NCBI RefSeq assembly: GCF_000482865.1
Contig: NZ_AXWW01000027.1
Span: forward strand, 1 to 64,000
Reading direction: 5' to 3'
DNA: 64,000 bases
DNA from: Actinokineospora inagensis DSM 44258
GTDB lineage: Bacteria; Actinomycetota; Actinomycetes; Mycobacteriales; Pseudonocardiaceae
The notes below the pieces were generated by a model, which was not told the origin of the DNA, ran no database searches, and worked only from the letters and a program-made list of their open reading frames with translations. Each line of letters begins with the position of its first letter. The first letter of the stretch is position 1. Positions 42,411 through 51,249 of this stretch are shown piece after piece. The translations under genes were made by a program, and so were the position numbers.

Positions 42411-44729
42411 GTGAGTGTCGACTCGGCGACCGACCGTGGCAGTGCCCTGCTCAGCCGCGTGCTCGCCGGGGTGGCCAGTGGCGAGAACCCGGTCACCCAC
42501 GTGGCCTCGTTGCCCGCCCGCGTGGAGCGCACCGCGCCGTGGCCCGAGTGGACACCGGCCGCGGTCCGGGCGGCGTTCGGGCGGGCCGGGGTGGACCGGC
42601 CGTGGACGCACCAGGTCGAGGCCGCCGGGCACGCGCACGACGGCCGCAGCGTGGTGATCGCGACCGGCACGGCCTCCGGGAAGTCGTTGGCCTACCAACT
42701 GCCGGTGCTGACCGCGCTCACCGAGGACGAGCGCGCGACCGCACTGTATATCTCGCCCACCAAGGCATTGGGCGCCGACCAACTCCGCGCCGTGCACGAG
42801 CTCGACCTGCCCGGCGTCCGCGCCGCGACCTTCGACGGCGACACGCCGTCCGTCGAACGCGACTGGGTCCGCGCGCACGCCCGCTGGATCTTCACCAACC
42901 CGGACATGCTCCACCGCGGCATCCTCCCCGCGCACGGCCGCTGGGCCACGTTCCTGCGCAAGCTCCGCTACGTCGTGGTCGACGAGTGCCACGCCTACCG
43001 CGGCGTCTTCGGCTCGCACGTCGCGCTGCTGATGCGCAGGCTGCGCCGGGTCGCCCGGCGGTACGGCACCGACCCGGTCTTCCTGCTGGCGTCGGCCACC
43101 GTGTCCGACCCGGCCGCCTCGGCCAGCCGACTGTCCGGAGTGGACTGTGTGGCGGTCGCCGAGGACGGCTCGCCGCGCGGCGCCCGCACCGTCGCCCTGT
43201 GGGAACCACCGCTGACCGAGCTCTCCGGCGAGAACGGTGCCCCGGTCCGCCGCTCCGCGGGCGCCGAGGCGGCCAGAATCCTGGCCGACCTGGTGATCGA
43301 GGGCGCCCGCACCCTGGTGTTCGTCCGGTCCCGGCTCGGCGCGGAACTCACCGCCCTCGGCGCCCGCCGCATCCTCGACGAGGTCGACCCCGACCTGTCC
43401 CGCCGGGTCGCCGCCTACCGCGCCGGTTTCCTGCCCGAGGAACGCCGCGAACTCGAGAAAGCGCTGACCTCCGGCCGGTTGCTGGGCGCCGCCAGCACCA
43501 ACGCGCTGGAACTGGGCGTCGACATCGCCGGTCTGGACGCGGTGGTGGTGGCCGGGTACCCGGGCACCCTGGCCTCGTTCTGGCAGCAGGCGGGCCGCGC
43601 CGGTCGAGCCGGTGACGCGTCCCTGGTCGTGTTCGTCGCCAACGACGACCCGCTGGACACCTACCTCGTGCACCACCCGTCGGCGATCTTCGACAAGCCC
43701 GTCGAGGCCACCGTCACCGACCCGGGCAACCCGTACGTCCTCGCCCCCCAGTTGGCCTGCGCCGCCGCCGAACTGCCGCTGACCCCCGCGTGCCTACCCG
43801 CCTTCGGCCCCGGCGCCCGCGCTGTGCTGGATTCACTGGTGGCCGACGGCACCCTCCGCAAACGCCCCAACGGCTGGTACTGGACGGCCCCCACCCGCCC
43901 GCACGCCGAGGTCGACATCCGCGGCTCCGGCGGCGAACAGGTCGCCGTCGTCGAGGCCGACTCCGGCCGCATGCTCGGCACGGTCAACCCCGGCCGCGCC
44001 TGCTCCACCGTCCACGAGGGCGCCCTCTACCTGCACCAGGGCCACTCCTACGTCGTCGACGAACTCGACCTGGACGCCTACCTGGCCCTGGTCCACCCGG
44101 AAACCCCCGACTGGACCACCACCCCCCGCGAGACCGTCGACATCACCGTGCTGTCAACCCTCTCGTCCCAGTCGTACGGCGGCGTCACCGTGTCGTTGGG
44201 CGAGGTCGCCGTCACCTCCCAGGTCACCTCCTACCTGCGGAAGCTGCCGACCGGTCAGGTCCTCGACCAGATCCCCCTCGACCTCCCCGCCCAAACCCTC
44301 ACCACCCGCGCCGTCTGGTACACCATCGCCGAGGAGTTGCTGACGGCCACCGGCCTCACCCGCCCCCAACTCCCGGGCGCCCTGCACGCCGCCGAACACG
44401 CCGCCATCGGCCTCCTCCCCCTCTTCGCCACCTGCGACCGCTGGGACATCGGCGGCGTCTCCACCGCCCACCACCCCGACACCACCCACCCCACCGTCTT
44501 CGTCCACGACGGCCACCCCGGCGGCGCCGGCTTCGCCGACCGAGGCCACGCCGCCCTCCTCCCCTGGCTCCAAGCCACCCACCAGGCCATCACCGCCTGC
44601 GACTGCCCCACCGGCTGCCCCTCCTGCGTCCAGTCCCCCAAGTGCGGCAACGGCAACGAACCCCTCTACAAAGCAGGCGCCCTCAAGGTCCTCCAAGTAG
44701 CCATAACCGCCCTCAAAACCCCCCACTAA
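42411..44729 (+). CDS. DECH-box DNA helicase, MrfA/DUF1998 family
   Basis: This SF2 helicase has 772 residues. Motif I is ATGTASGKSLAYQLP, motif II VVVDECHAYRG (DECH), motif III LLASATVS, and motif VI WQQAGRAGRAG. The C-terminal DUF1998-like domain has a four-cysteine cluster (CDCPTGCPSCVQSPKCG). It is the Rv3649-type enzyme; MrfA relatives act in repair of mitomycin lesions. The GTG at 42411 is chosen, since the frame upstream lacks conservation and a ribosome binding site. In other actinobacteria it adjoins the Tad genes; here repeat DNA and a prim-pol gene lie between. Confidence 0.9.
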   Translation: MSVDSATDRGSALLSRVLAGVASGENPVTHVASLPARVERTAPWPEWTPAAVRAAFGRAGVDRPWTHQVEAAGHAHDGRSVVIATGTASGKSLAYQLPVLTALTEDERATALYISPTKALGADQLRAVHELDLPGVRAATFDGDTPSVERDWVRAHARWIFTNPDMLHRGILPAHGRWATFLRKLRYVVVDECHAYRGVFGSHVALLMRRLRRVARRYGTDPVFLLASATVSDPAASASRLSGVDCVAVAEDGSPRGARTVALWEPPLTELSGENGAPVRRSAGAEAARILADLVIEGARTLVFVRSRLGAELTALGARRILDEVDPDLSRRVAAYRAGFLPEERRELEKALTSGRLLGAASTNALELGVDIAGLDAVVVAGYPGTLASFWQQAGRAGRAGDASLVVFVANDDPLDTYLVHHPSAIFDKPVEATVTDPGNPYVLAPQLACAAAELPLTPACLPAFGPGARAVLDSLVADGTLRKRPNGWYWTAPTRPHAEVDIRGSGGEQVAVVEADSGRMLGTVNPGRACSTVHEGALYLHQGHSYVVDELDLDAYLALVHPETPDWTTTPRETVDITVLSTLSSQSYGGVTVSLGEVAVTSQVTSYLRKLPTGQVLDQIPLDLPAQTLTTRAVWYTIAEELLTATGLTRPQLPGALHAAEHAAIGLLPLFATCDRWDIGGVSTAHHPDTTHPTVFVHDGHPGGAGFADRGHAALLPWLQATHQAITACDCPTGCPSCVQSPKCGNGNEPLYKAGALKVLQVAITALKTPH

Positions 44730-44734
44730 CAACC

Positions 44735-45262
44735 CCTCCCCGCCCGCACAACCCGCCCCACGCACCTCAAACCCGCCCCACATCGACGAGGCACCACGAC
44801 CAACCAGCACCGCGCACCTCGAACCCACCCTCCATCGACGAAGCGCCACTCTCGCACCGCACCTCGAAACCCGCCCCACATCGACAAAGGCCGCCAACCC
44901 ACCCCCGCGCGCCTCGAAACCCGCCGATCCCAACCGCCCGTTGTGGTGAAGTTGTTTTGTTTGGGGGAGCGGTGGCCTAAGCCGGCAGGCGGGGAAGGCC
45001 ACGCTTTCCAGTGGCCCCGCCTTTTAGCCTTACCCAGGCTACCGCTAGGGGCCCCAAACAAAACAACTTCACCACAACGGGCACCCCCGCTTTAATCTGG
45101 CGCCCGAGGCCGGCGTCGCCGAAGGCGACCAGGCCGACCCCCGAGGCGAAGCCGAGGCCCAGTGCCCCCTCACACCAAGATCAACCGAGAACAAAGCCCC
45201 CGAATACACAGCCTAACCAAGCCCCCCGACAAGATCCCCCTGCAAGATCAACTACACACAGC
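44735..45262. repeat. Long inverted repeat, copy 1 (noncoding)
   Basis: This block matches the reverse complement of 58700-59340. Left part: degenerate tandem units of about 45-50 bp with the core CCTCGAAACCCGCC-CATCGAC. Middle: the 145 bp palindromic element. Right part: a segment containing CTGGCGCCC, GGCCGGCGTCGCCGAAGGCG, CCGAGGCCCAGTGCCCCCTC and GAATACACAGCCTA, all present in copy 2. Open frames on both strands (for example MAPPFSLTQATA) occur in both copies but look like chance products of the repeat. Confidence 0.85.
44937..45081. repeat. Palindromic element, copy 1 (145 bp)
   Basis: The ends are perfect 30 bp inverted repeats (44937-44966 and 45052-45081) beginning CCCGTTGTGGTGAAG. 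The 85 bp between also form an imperfect hairpin around GGCGGGG and CCCCGCC. The whole could fold into one long hairpin, as MITE- or REP-type elements do. There is no transposase, and no target duplication is visible next to the ends. Confidence 0.85.
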
Positions 45263-45677
45263 AGCGCGCCGGGGGCAACCGGTCGAGGACCGGTCGCGCA
45301 TCCCGGCGCGCTGCCGTCCGCCGAGGCGCGTTTCCTGGTCTGCTACCGCTTTCCACCACGATTGTGTGCGCGGGAGTGTCGACGGGGAGTACCTCGACCT
45401 GCGGTTCCGGCACCAGGAGGCGGGTTTGGTGCCGGGCAGGGGGTCTTCCCGGGGCGGGGTTCGTCGACCGGCGGTGGTGTGCCGCCGTCCCTGTTTCGTG
45501 GTGGTTGGGCGGGAGACGGGGTCTCGCGCGGTTCTCGGCGGGTCGCCTGTCCGGTCGGTGACACACTCGGGCGGGAGTGCGGTGTCGGCCGGCTGGACAG
45601 GCTTGGTGTGGTTGGCCGGACGCTCAGGCGGGAGAGCGGGAACCGGTCGACCACGGGTGGTGGTCTGTCCTGTGTGG
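45263..45677. other. Intergenic region downstream of the prim-pol gene
   Basis: No gene is supported. A short dyad ACCGGTCGAGGACCGGT lies at the left end. Several GGCGGGAG-containing segments recur loosely between 45510 and 45640. Open frames here on the plus strand lack ribosome binding sites and show no family. Confidence 0.5.
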
Positions 45678-46301
45678 TCAGTCGCCCGCGGTGGCGACGA
45701 GGTGGCGGGTGGGGGTGTCGTGCACGGCGTCCAGGATGGCGTCCTGGACGAGGTCGGTGCTGGGGATCTGCCAGCCGCACACCTCGGGCTTGACCCGCCA
45801 GTGGACGACACCGTGCTGGTAGGGGCTGGGCGGCAGGGTGATCCAGGCGCCGTCGCCGTGCAGGGTGATGTCGGGGTTGGCGGCGAGCTCGGGGGTGAGG
45901 CCGTGCTCGGTGCGGGTGAGGAAGTACCAGCGGTGCTCGGGGGTGGCGATGATCGGCACCGGCAGCCCGACGGCGCGCAGAGCGCGGGCGGCGCGCCTGC
46001 CCAGGTCGTCGCCGACCTCGATGGCGTCGAGGCCGTGGCCGGTGGCCAGCAGGAGGCTGTAGGGCTGACCGGTCCACCAGGTGGCGACCTGGTCGGCCTT
46101 GGTCCCGATCCGGTCCCGCCAGTCGGCGTGCACCGGGACCGGTCCGGTGTCCTCGACACCGTCGCGGCCCGCCCAGTGGCCCGCCACCGGGTAGGTGCCC
46201 GGCAGCACCGGCCAGCCGCGGAACGCGAGGCCGATGGCCTCGGCACGCAGCTCGACGCGGAACGCTCGCCGCCAGTTGTCCGACCTCACGGTTCCCAGCA
46301 T
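45678..46301 (-). CDS. Prim-pol-like protein (bifunctional DNA primase/polymerase N-terminal domain)
   Basis: The 207-residue protein resembles stand-alone prim-pol domains common in Streptomyces and relatives. ALAFRGWPVLPGTYP-like context is followed by HADWRDRIGTKADQVATWW and YSLLLATGHGLDAIEVGDDLG, where the acidic pair corresponds to the catalytic D-x-D/E region. PEHRWYFLTRT and HGDGAWITLPPSPY are further conserved segments. No helicase domain is attached. Its role is unknown. It lies between the repeat block and the Tad genes, on the same strand as the latter. The ATG at 46301 follows GGAGG at about 12 bases. Confidence 0.78.
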   Translation of the reverse strand: MLGTVRSDNWRRAFRVELRAEAIGLAFRGWPVLPGTYPVAGHWAGRDGVEDTGPVPVHADWRDRIGTKADQVATWWTGQPYSLLLATGHGLDAIEVGDDLGRRAARALRAVGLPVPIIATPEHRWYFLTRTEHGLTPELAANPDITLHGDGAWITLPPSPYQHGVVHWRVKPEVCGWQIPSTDLVQDAILDAVHDTPTRHLVATAGD

Positions 46302-46622
46302 TTCGGGTACTGCCTCCTCGGGGTGCGGACACCGGGTTCGGTGCCCTACACCACACTCAACGGCATCGGGGACGCCGTACGAAACTCGCCGTCGACAACT
46401 GGTCGCTTTGGCGAGGTAAATGACCAGTCATCCGACCGGAGCGACCAAACTCGGCGAACCGGTCACCCTGAGGCACTTACCCGGCCGGACCGGACCGCGA
46501 CGTGGCCGTACACCGAACCGGACCGGGTTCGGCGGTCGGGCCCCGACCTGCGGAAACACCGGGTACCACCGGGGGTGACCTGGACAGATCACGAACGGCC
46601 CAGCCGGGGTGGCACCTGCCGT
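46302..46622. other. Intergenic region between the Tad locus and the prim-pol gene
   Basis: No gene is seen. An ATGAC-CA-GTCAT dyad near 46421-46432 could be an operator of the prim-pol gene. A hairpin CCGAACC ... GGTTCGG (46513-46532) could end the Tad transcript. Confidence 0.5.
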
Positions 46623-47018
46623 TCACCGTTCGGAGTCGACCGCTTGACCGTCGACGACCGGTCCGGCGCGAGCCAGGGCGCGGGCGGGTCCGATCAGCGT
46701 GACCGATCGCACCCGGGTCTCGATCAGGGCGTCCCAACCGCTCACCGCGCAGCCGGTCAGTTCGGCGCCCATCCGCTCAACCACCCACTTGGCCCGCGCA
46801 CAGGCGGCCCCGACCCCGTCCACGACGTGCGCCGCGGCGGCGAGCGCGCCGAGGTCGGCCGCCCCTTCGGCCCGGTGCCGGGCGGCGACCGCGTTCGCGA
46901 CCGCCGCCACCACCAGTACCAGCGAAAGCAGCACAGCGGTGGCGAAAGCGGTCACCACGGTCGCGAATCCGCCGTCCCCTGACGTCGGCGTCCCGCGCCG
47001 ATCCCGACTGGTGGTCAC
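46623..47018 (-). CDS. TadE-like pseudopilin (helicase/secretion neighbourhood type)
   Basis: This protein of 131 residues starts at a GTG (47018) overlapping the previous stop. The N-terminal part has GDGGFATVVTAFATAVLLSLVLVVAAVANAV, a membrane helix preceded by a short charged stretch, as in the Rv3654c family. A cysteine pair (AACARA and TGCAVS) follows. The family, TIGR03816-like, is encoded next to the Tad ATPase and DECH helicase in actinobacteria. It is probably a minor pilin. Confidence 0.82.
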   Translation of the reverse strand: MTTSRDRRGTPTSGDGGFATVVTAFATAVLLSLVLVVAAVANAVAARHRAEGAADLGALAAAAHVVDGVGAACARAKWVVERMGAELTGCAVSGWDALIETRVRSVTLIGPARALARAGPVVDGQAVDSER

Positions 47019-47368
47019 GGCTCCACCACCGCGTACGCGTCGCCGTGCACGGTGATCGGCAGGACGGCGTTGGCGCTGTGGACGGAGACGAACACGGTGT
47101 CGCCCTCCGTGTGGACGGTGATGGCCGCCCCGCGCGGGGCGATGCCCGCCGCGACCACCTGGGCCCGGTCGACCTCGCCGCGCGCCGCCAACCGGGCCGC
47201 TTCCCGCGCGGCGTCGAGGCACCGCACGTGATCGGCCGCCGCCATCACCCCGGCGAGCCCGAGCCACAGGGCGACGACGATCGCCCCGATGGCGACGGCC
47301 GCCTCCACCGTGACGCTCCCCCGCTCCCCGGCCTGATCATCAGCCAGGTCGTTCCCCGGCCCGCTCAC
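47015..47368 (-). CDS. TadE-family minor pilin
   Basis: The 117-residue protein has GERGSVTVEAAVAIGAIVVALWLGLAGVMAAADHV, with Glu at the position typical for pilin-like signal processing and a hydrophobic helix. It matches Rv3655c in place and form. The GTG at 47368 overlaps the pilin stop (GTGA), and its stop overlaps the next start, so three pilin-type genes are coupled. Confidence 0.87.
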   Translation of the reverse strand: MSGPGNDLADDQAGERGSVTVEAAVAIGAIVVALWLGLAGVMAAADHVRCLDAAREAARLAARGEVDRAQVVAAGIAPRGAAITVHTEGDTVFVSVHSANAVLPITVHGDAYAVVEP

Positions 47369-47514
47369 GGCGACAACGCCCTGGCGATCAGGGCGGACAG
47401 GGCGTGCGACACGGCTGGGCTCTTGACGACCAGCAGCAAGATCCCCGCCAACACGGCGGCGACCAGCGTGCAGAGGGCGAACTCGATGGAGATGGATCCG
47501 GTGTCGTCGTGCAT
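47365..47514 (-). CDS. Flp/DUF4244-type small pilin
   Basis: A 49-residue frame begins with ATG at 47514 and reads MHDDTGSISIEFALCTL, then a hydrophobic helix VAAVLAGILLLVV, then KSPAVSHALSALIARALSP. The acidic residue after a polar N-terminus followed by a helix is the Flp pilin pattern, and Rv3656c has the same location and length. It is the likely main pilus subunit. Confidence 0.8.
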   Translation of the reverse strand: MHDDTGSISIEFALCTLVAAVLAGILLLVVKSPAVSHALSALIARALSP

Positions 47515-47543
47515 GGCTACTCCTCATGTCTGTTGTGGACAGT

Positions 47544-48107
47544 TCAGTGGAAGACGGGCGCCGTCATCCCGATCACCACCGGGACGACGCCGACGCAGAG
47601 GAACGCGGGCAGGAAGCACAGCCCCAGCGGCAGGGTGACCAGCACCGCCGCCCGCTGCGCCCGCGCCTCGGCGACCTGCCCGGACCGTTCCCGGACGTCG
47701 GCGGCCAACCCGCGGGCGACCGCGGCCAGCCCGGCGCCTGACCGCGCCGTGCGCCTGGCGGCCCGAGCCAGACCCGCGACCTCGGCGCAGTCCACCGCCG
47801 TCGCCCAGGCCTGCCGCGCGTCCGCCCCCAGGGCCAGTTGGTCGGCGACGTCGTCGAGGACGGCGCCCGGCCTGCCCGGCACCTGGTCGGCGACCGCCCT
47901 GAGCGCCCCGGACACCGGCATCCCGGCGATCAGGCAGGCGGCGAGCAGGTCCCAGGTGACCGCGAGCCGCGACTCGTCGACCTTCTCCCGGCGCGGCCTG
48001 GTTCGCCCCCGGGCCACCCGAAGACCGTGGACCCGCCGGAACCGCCTGCGTTTGTGCGGATCCGCCCCGGCGATCATGACGGCCGCCGCGATCAGCAGGA
48101 AGGTCAC
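47544..48107 (-). CDS. tadC: Type II/IV secretion F-domain protein (TadC-like)
   Basis: The 187-residue protein has a GTG start coupled to tadB (GTGA). It has three hydrophobic segments (residues 1-15, about 47-65, and 150-180) around a cytoplasmic T2SSF domain with LAACLIAGMPVSGALRAVADQV. It forms the inner-membrane platform of the pilus with TadB. Confidence 0.85.
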   Translation of the reverse strand: MTFLLIAAAVMIAGADPHKRRRFRRVHGLRVARGRTRPRREKVDESRLAVTWDLLAACLIAGMPVSGALRAVADQVPGRPGAVLDDVADQLALGADARQAWATAVDCAEVAGLARAARRTARSGAGLAAVARGLAADVRERSGQVAEARAQRAAVLVTLPLGLCFLPAFLCVGVVPVVIGMTAPVFH

Positions 48108-48838
48108 AACGGGATCGCGCGGTGGGTGAGGCGGGCCGTCCAGAGCAGACCGGCACCCGTGAGCACCGCCCCGGCGACGAGCAGCACCTGACCCGCGACG
48201 GTGGTGGCGAGTGTCGACAAAGGATGAGCCCCCATCGATTCGCCGAGGGCCAGGCCGAGGACGGGGAGTCCGGCGAGGACGGCGGCGCTGGTTCTCGGAC
48301 CGGTGAGCCTGGCCATCACGTCCCGGGTGAAGTGGGCGCGGTGGGCCAGGTCGCGGGCGACGGCGGTGACGGTGGTGGTGAGCGGGATGCCGTGCCGGGT
48401 GGTGAGCCGCCAGGCGTGGTCGAGGTGGGTGGCGCCGACGTCCGTGCCGAGTCGGGCCGCGGTGGCTATGGAGGTGAGCATCGCGGCGGCGTGCGGGCCC
48501 GCGTCGGCTGCGGTGTGTTCGGCGGCGACGGTGGGATGAGCGCCGGTGGCGAGTTCGGCGGCGAAGGCGGTCAGGGCTTCTGCTTGGTCGTCGAGCGCGG
48601 CGAGGGCGCGGTGGAGTGCCGCCTGACTACGGCGACGGTGGATGGCGATGAGTCCGAGTAGGAGCGCCGCGACAGCACCCGCGGGCCCGAGGGCGTACCA
48701 GGACGTGCCGACGGCCAGGACTAGGAGAATTGGCGCCGGTTGAGGCAATCGCGCAGGCTTGCGTCTGCGCAGTAGTCGACGTCGGGCTCGGGTGGATGGC
48801 CACAGCATGAGGGCGACGGCCAGCAGGATCAGGGGCAT
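48104..48838 (-). CDS. tadB: Type II/IV secretion F-domain protein (TadB-like)
   Basis: The 244-residue protein begins MPLILLAVALMLWPSTRARRR. Membrane segments lie at the N-terminus, about 40-65, and at the C-terminus. The T2SSF domain includes FAAELATGAHPTVAAEHTAA and LGTDVGATHLDHAWRLTTRHGIPL. The ATG at 48838 overlaps the end of tadA by 10 bases. Confidence 0.87.
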   Translation of the reverse strand: MPLILLAVALMLWPSTRARRRLLRRRKPARLPQPAPILLVLAVGTSWYALGPAGAVAALLLGLIAIHRRRSQAALHRALAALDDQAEALTAFAAELATGAHPTVAAEHTAADAGPHAAAMLTSIATAARLGTDVGATHLDHAWRLTTRHGIPLTTTVTAVARDLAHRAHFTRDVMARLTGPRTSAAVLAGLPVLGLALGESMGAHPLSTLATTVAGQVLLVAGAVLTGAGLLWTARLTHRAIPL

Positions 48839-49962
48839 GGGACACCTCGGGACTTGAGCAGGGCGAGCAGGGTCGGGCGGTGTTCGGTCCATTCGCCGTG
48901 CCGCCAGATCGGCTGGACGGCGACGGTGTGTGGAGTGCGGGCGAGCAGGGCGATCTCGCTGACGGTCCGGGTCGGGGCCCGGCGCATGTGCAGCACGACC
49001 TGGATCGCGGCGGCGAGTTGGCTGTGCAACGCGGCCCGGTCCAAGCCACCGAGCGCGGCGAGCGCCTCGAGCCGGGCGGGCAACTCCTGCGGCGAGTTGG
49101 CGTGCACGGTTCCCGCGCCGCCGTCGTGCCCGGTGTTCAAGGACGCCAGGAGCTCGACGACCTCGGCACCGCGCACCTCGCCGACGACCAGCCGGTCGGG
49201 ACGCATGCGCAGACCTTGGCGGACGAGATCCCGCAGGGTGACCTCCCCCGCACCCTCGATGTTCGGCGGCCGGGCGACCAGCCGGACGAACTGGGGATGC
49301 CCCGGCTGCAGCTCGCCCGCGTCCTCAACGCAGACGATGCGTTCGTTGGCGGGGACGGCACCGAGCAGCGCCGCGAGCAACGTCGACTTGCCGGAGCCGG
49401 TGGCACCGGTGACCAGGAAAGCCAGCCGAGCCGTGATGACCGCGTTGAGCAACTGGTGGATCTCGTCGTCGAAGGTGCCGAGGTCGCGCAGGTCGGCGAG
49501 CCGGTGCGTGGCCGGGCGCAGTACGCGCAAAGACAGGCAGGTGTGTTCGACCAGTGGTGGGAGCACCGCGTGCAGCCGCACCTGGCCGGGCAGCCAACCG
49601 TCCACATAGGGCTGCGCGTCGTCGAGCCGCCTACCGGCGGACATCGCAAGCCGTTGGGCCAACCGCCGGACAGCGTCCTCCCCGCTGAACCTGACCGCGG
49701 TACGTCTGAGCCCCTCGGCCCCGTCGACCCAGACCTGGTCCGGCGCCGTGACGAGGACGTCGGTGGTGGTCGGGTCGCGCACCAGCGGGTCGAGCGGGCC
49801 CGCTCCGACAAGCTCCTGCCGCACAACGGTCAACGTCGACAGGACGTCGGCGTCGCCAACCACCCCCGCCTCCGCCCGAACCGCTTCCGCGACAACGGTG
49901 GGCGACACGTCGGTACCCCCTTGCGCCAAACGGCGGCGGACACGATCAACGAGGTCGGACAT
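48829..49962 (-). CDS. tadA: Tad pilus assembly ATPase
   Basis: This is a 377-residue hexameric secretion ATPase. Walker A is GATGSGKST, the Asp box is IVCVEDAGELQ, Walker B is RLVVGEVRGAE, and the His box is GHDGGAGTVHANSP. The ATG at 49962 has AAGGAGAT upstream; a slightly longer frame starting at 49983 is disfavoured. It drives pilus assembly through TadB and TadC. Rv3659c is the equivalent. Confidence 0.93.
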   Translation of the reverse strand: MSDLVDRVRRRLAQGGTDVSPTVVAEAVRAEAGVVGDADVLSTLTVVRQELVGAGPLDPLVRDPTTTDVLVTAPDQVWVDGAEGLRRTAVRFSGEDAVRRLAQRLAMSAGRRLDDAQPYVDGWLPGQVRLHAVLPPLVEHTCLSLRVLRPATHRLADLRDLGTFDDEIHQLLNAVITARLAFLVTGATGSGKSTLLAALLGAVPANERIVCVEDAGELQPGHPQFVRLVARPPNIEGAGEVTLRDLVRQGLRMRPDRLVVGEVRGAEVVELLASLNTGHDGGAGTVHANSPQELPARLEALAALGGLDRAALHSQLAAAIQVVLHMRRAPTRTVSEIALLARTPHTVAVQPIWRHGEWTEHRPTLLALLKSRGVPCP

Positions 49963-50012
49963 GACGATCTCCTTCCAGAGCACAAGAAGTCAGGGACGGT
50001 GGGCAGGCGGAC

Positions 50013-51059
50013 CTAGGTCTTCTCCAATGCGTGCAGGACTGTCTTGGCGGCGCGGGCGAGGGAGCGGCGAGGGCGGAACGTGCCCTCGTCGATTCGGGTG
50101 GGGAGGCGGGGGTCGTGGCGGTAGGTGGTGAGGAGGGAGAGGGACAGGGCCGCGGCGATGTCAGTGGGGCGGAGGTGGGTGGGGTCACGGACGACGAGGG
50201 CGGGGGTGATGCCCTGGGCGGTAAGGGAAGCGATGAGGTTGCGGGCGGCGGCGGTGGCTCGGAGGTCGGCGGGGACGATGACGACGGTGAGGTCGGCGTG
50301 GGCGAGGACGGCGGTGGCGGTCGGGTCGGGGGTGCGGGGGAGGTCGCAGATGACGGTCTCACCCGCGCGGCGGCCGGAGTCCACTACGGACAGGGCGGCG
50401 GTGGGGCTCGGGGTCGGGGCGTCGGGGGTGGCGGAGAGGAGGGTGAGGCGGGCGGTTCCCTTGGACCGGCCGGGGAGTGACGCGTGCAGGCTGGTGATCG
50501 GCACCCGGCCCGCGCGCAGGTGCAGGTCGGGCCAGCGCAGGCCCGGGTCGGTCTCGGCGCCGAGGAGGAGGTCGAGGCCGCCGCCGGTGGGGTCGCAGTC
50601 GACCAGGAGGGCGTTGGCGCGGGAATCCAAGGCGGACAGGGCGACGGCGGCGGCGAAGACGGAGGCGCCCGCACCACCGCGACCGCCGATGACGGCGAGG
50701 ACCCGGCCGACCGCGCGGGCGGGTGCCTCGGTGGCGTCGGCGAAAGCGCCCGCCAGCCAGGTTTCGTCCGCGGGCAGGGAAACGACGCGCTCGGCACCGA
50801 TGGCGACCGCCAGTTGCCAGAGGCAGGCAGGTGGGGTGCCCGCGGCGACGAGCAGGACACCGGGGCGCCGGGGCAGGGCCGCCCCGGCACAGGAATCCGC
50901 TGCCACCCGGTCGAGCAGGACCAGGGGCGCGCGGTGCCAGGCGGCGCGCAGGGTGGACTGGTCGGTGCCTTCGTCGAGCTCGGTGCCCGCGGCCGCGGCG
51001 AGGCGGCGGGTCTGGTCGAGCAGGGCGTCGTCGTGCAGCAGGGCGGTGGGGCGGGTCAT
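50013..51059 (-). CDS. CpaE/Ssd-like MinD-family protein with degenerate Walker A
   Basis: The 348-residue protein starts MTRPTALLHDDALLDQTRR, with GAGGAGA upstream. It has a receiver-like N-terminal domain and a MinD/ParA-like C-terminal domain. The deviant Walker A reads GGRGGAGAS, so both Lys residues of KGGxGKT are missing, while NALLVDCDPTGGGLDLLLGAE is intact. It corresponds to Rv3660c (septum site-determining protein) and the TIGR03815-type CpaE homologues of the helicase/secretion neighbourhood. It may position the pilus or affect division. It lies 50 bases upstream of tadA. Confidence 0.88.
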   Translation of the reverse strand: MTRPTALLHDDALLDQTRRLAAAAGTELDEGTDQSTLRAAWHRAPLVLLDRVAADSCAGAALPRRPGVLLVAAGTPPACLWQLAVAIGAERVVSLPADETWLAGAFADATEAPARAVGRVLAVIGGRGGAGASVFAAAVALSALDSRANALLVDCDPTGGGLDLLLGAETDPGLRWPDLHLRAGRVPITSLHASLPGRSKGTARLTLLSATPDAPTPSPTAALSVVDSGRRAGETVICDLPRTPDPTATAVLAHADLTVVIVPADLRATAAARNLIASLTAQGITPALVVRDPTHLRPTDIAAALSLSLLTTYRHDPRLPTRIDEGTFRPRRSLARAAKTVLHALEKT

Positions 51060-51249
51060 CGGGATCGTCTCCTCGCGGGTTTCGGGCGCTGCGAGAAGGA
51101 TCTGGGAAGAACGGGAAGATCGGAATGCGCGCTGGTCAGGCTGTGCACGGACCGCGCGAATGTGGATAACTCGCGGGTAGTCGGCGGGTCGACTGCCCGA
51201 ACTGTCGGTGCCCTGGGGCAAGCTGGCCGGGGGACGGCCCGACCCCGGA

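Noticed and set aside
44735-45262. CRISPR array
   Set aside because: The tandem units vary and have no constant short repeats separated by unique spacers; no cas genes are near.
45011-45793. Plus-strand frame MAPPFSLTQATA... and matching frame at 58762-58968
   Set aside because: Both come from the palindromic repeat, occur in either strand and change frame outside it; they look like by-products of the repeat.
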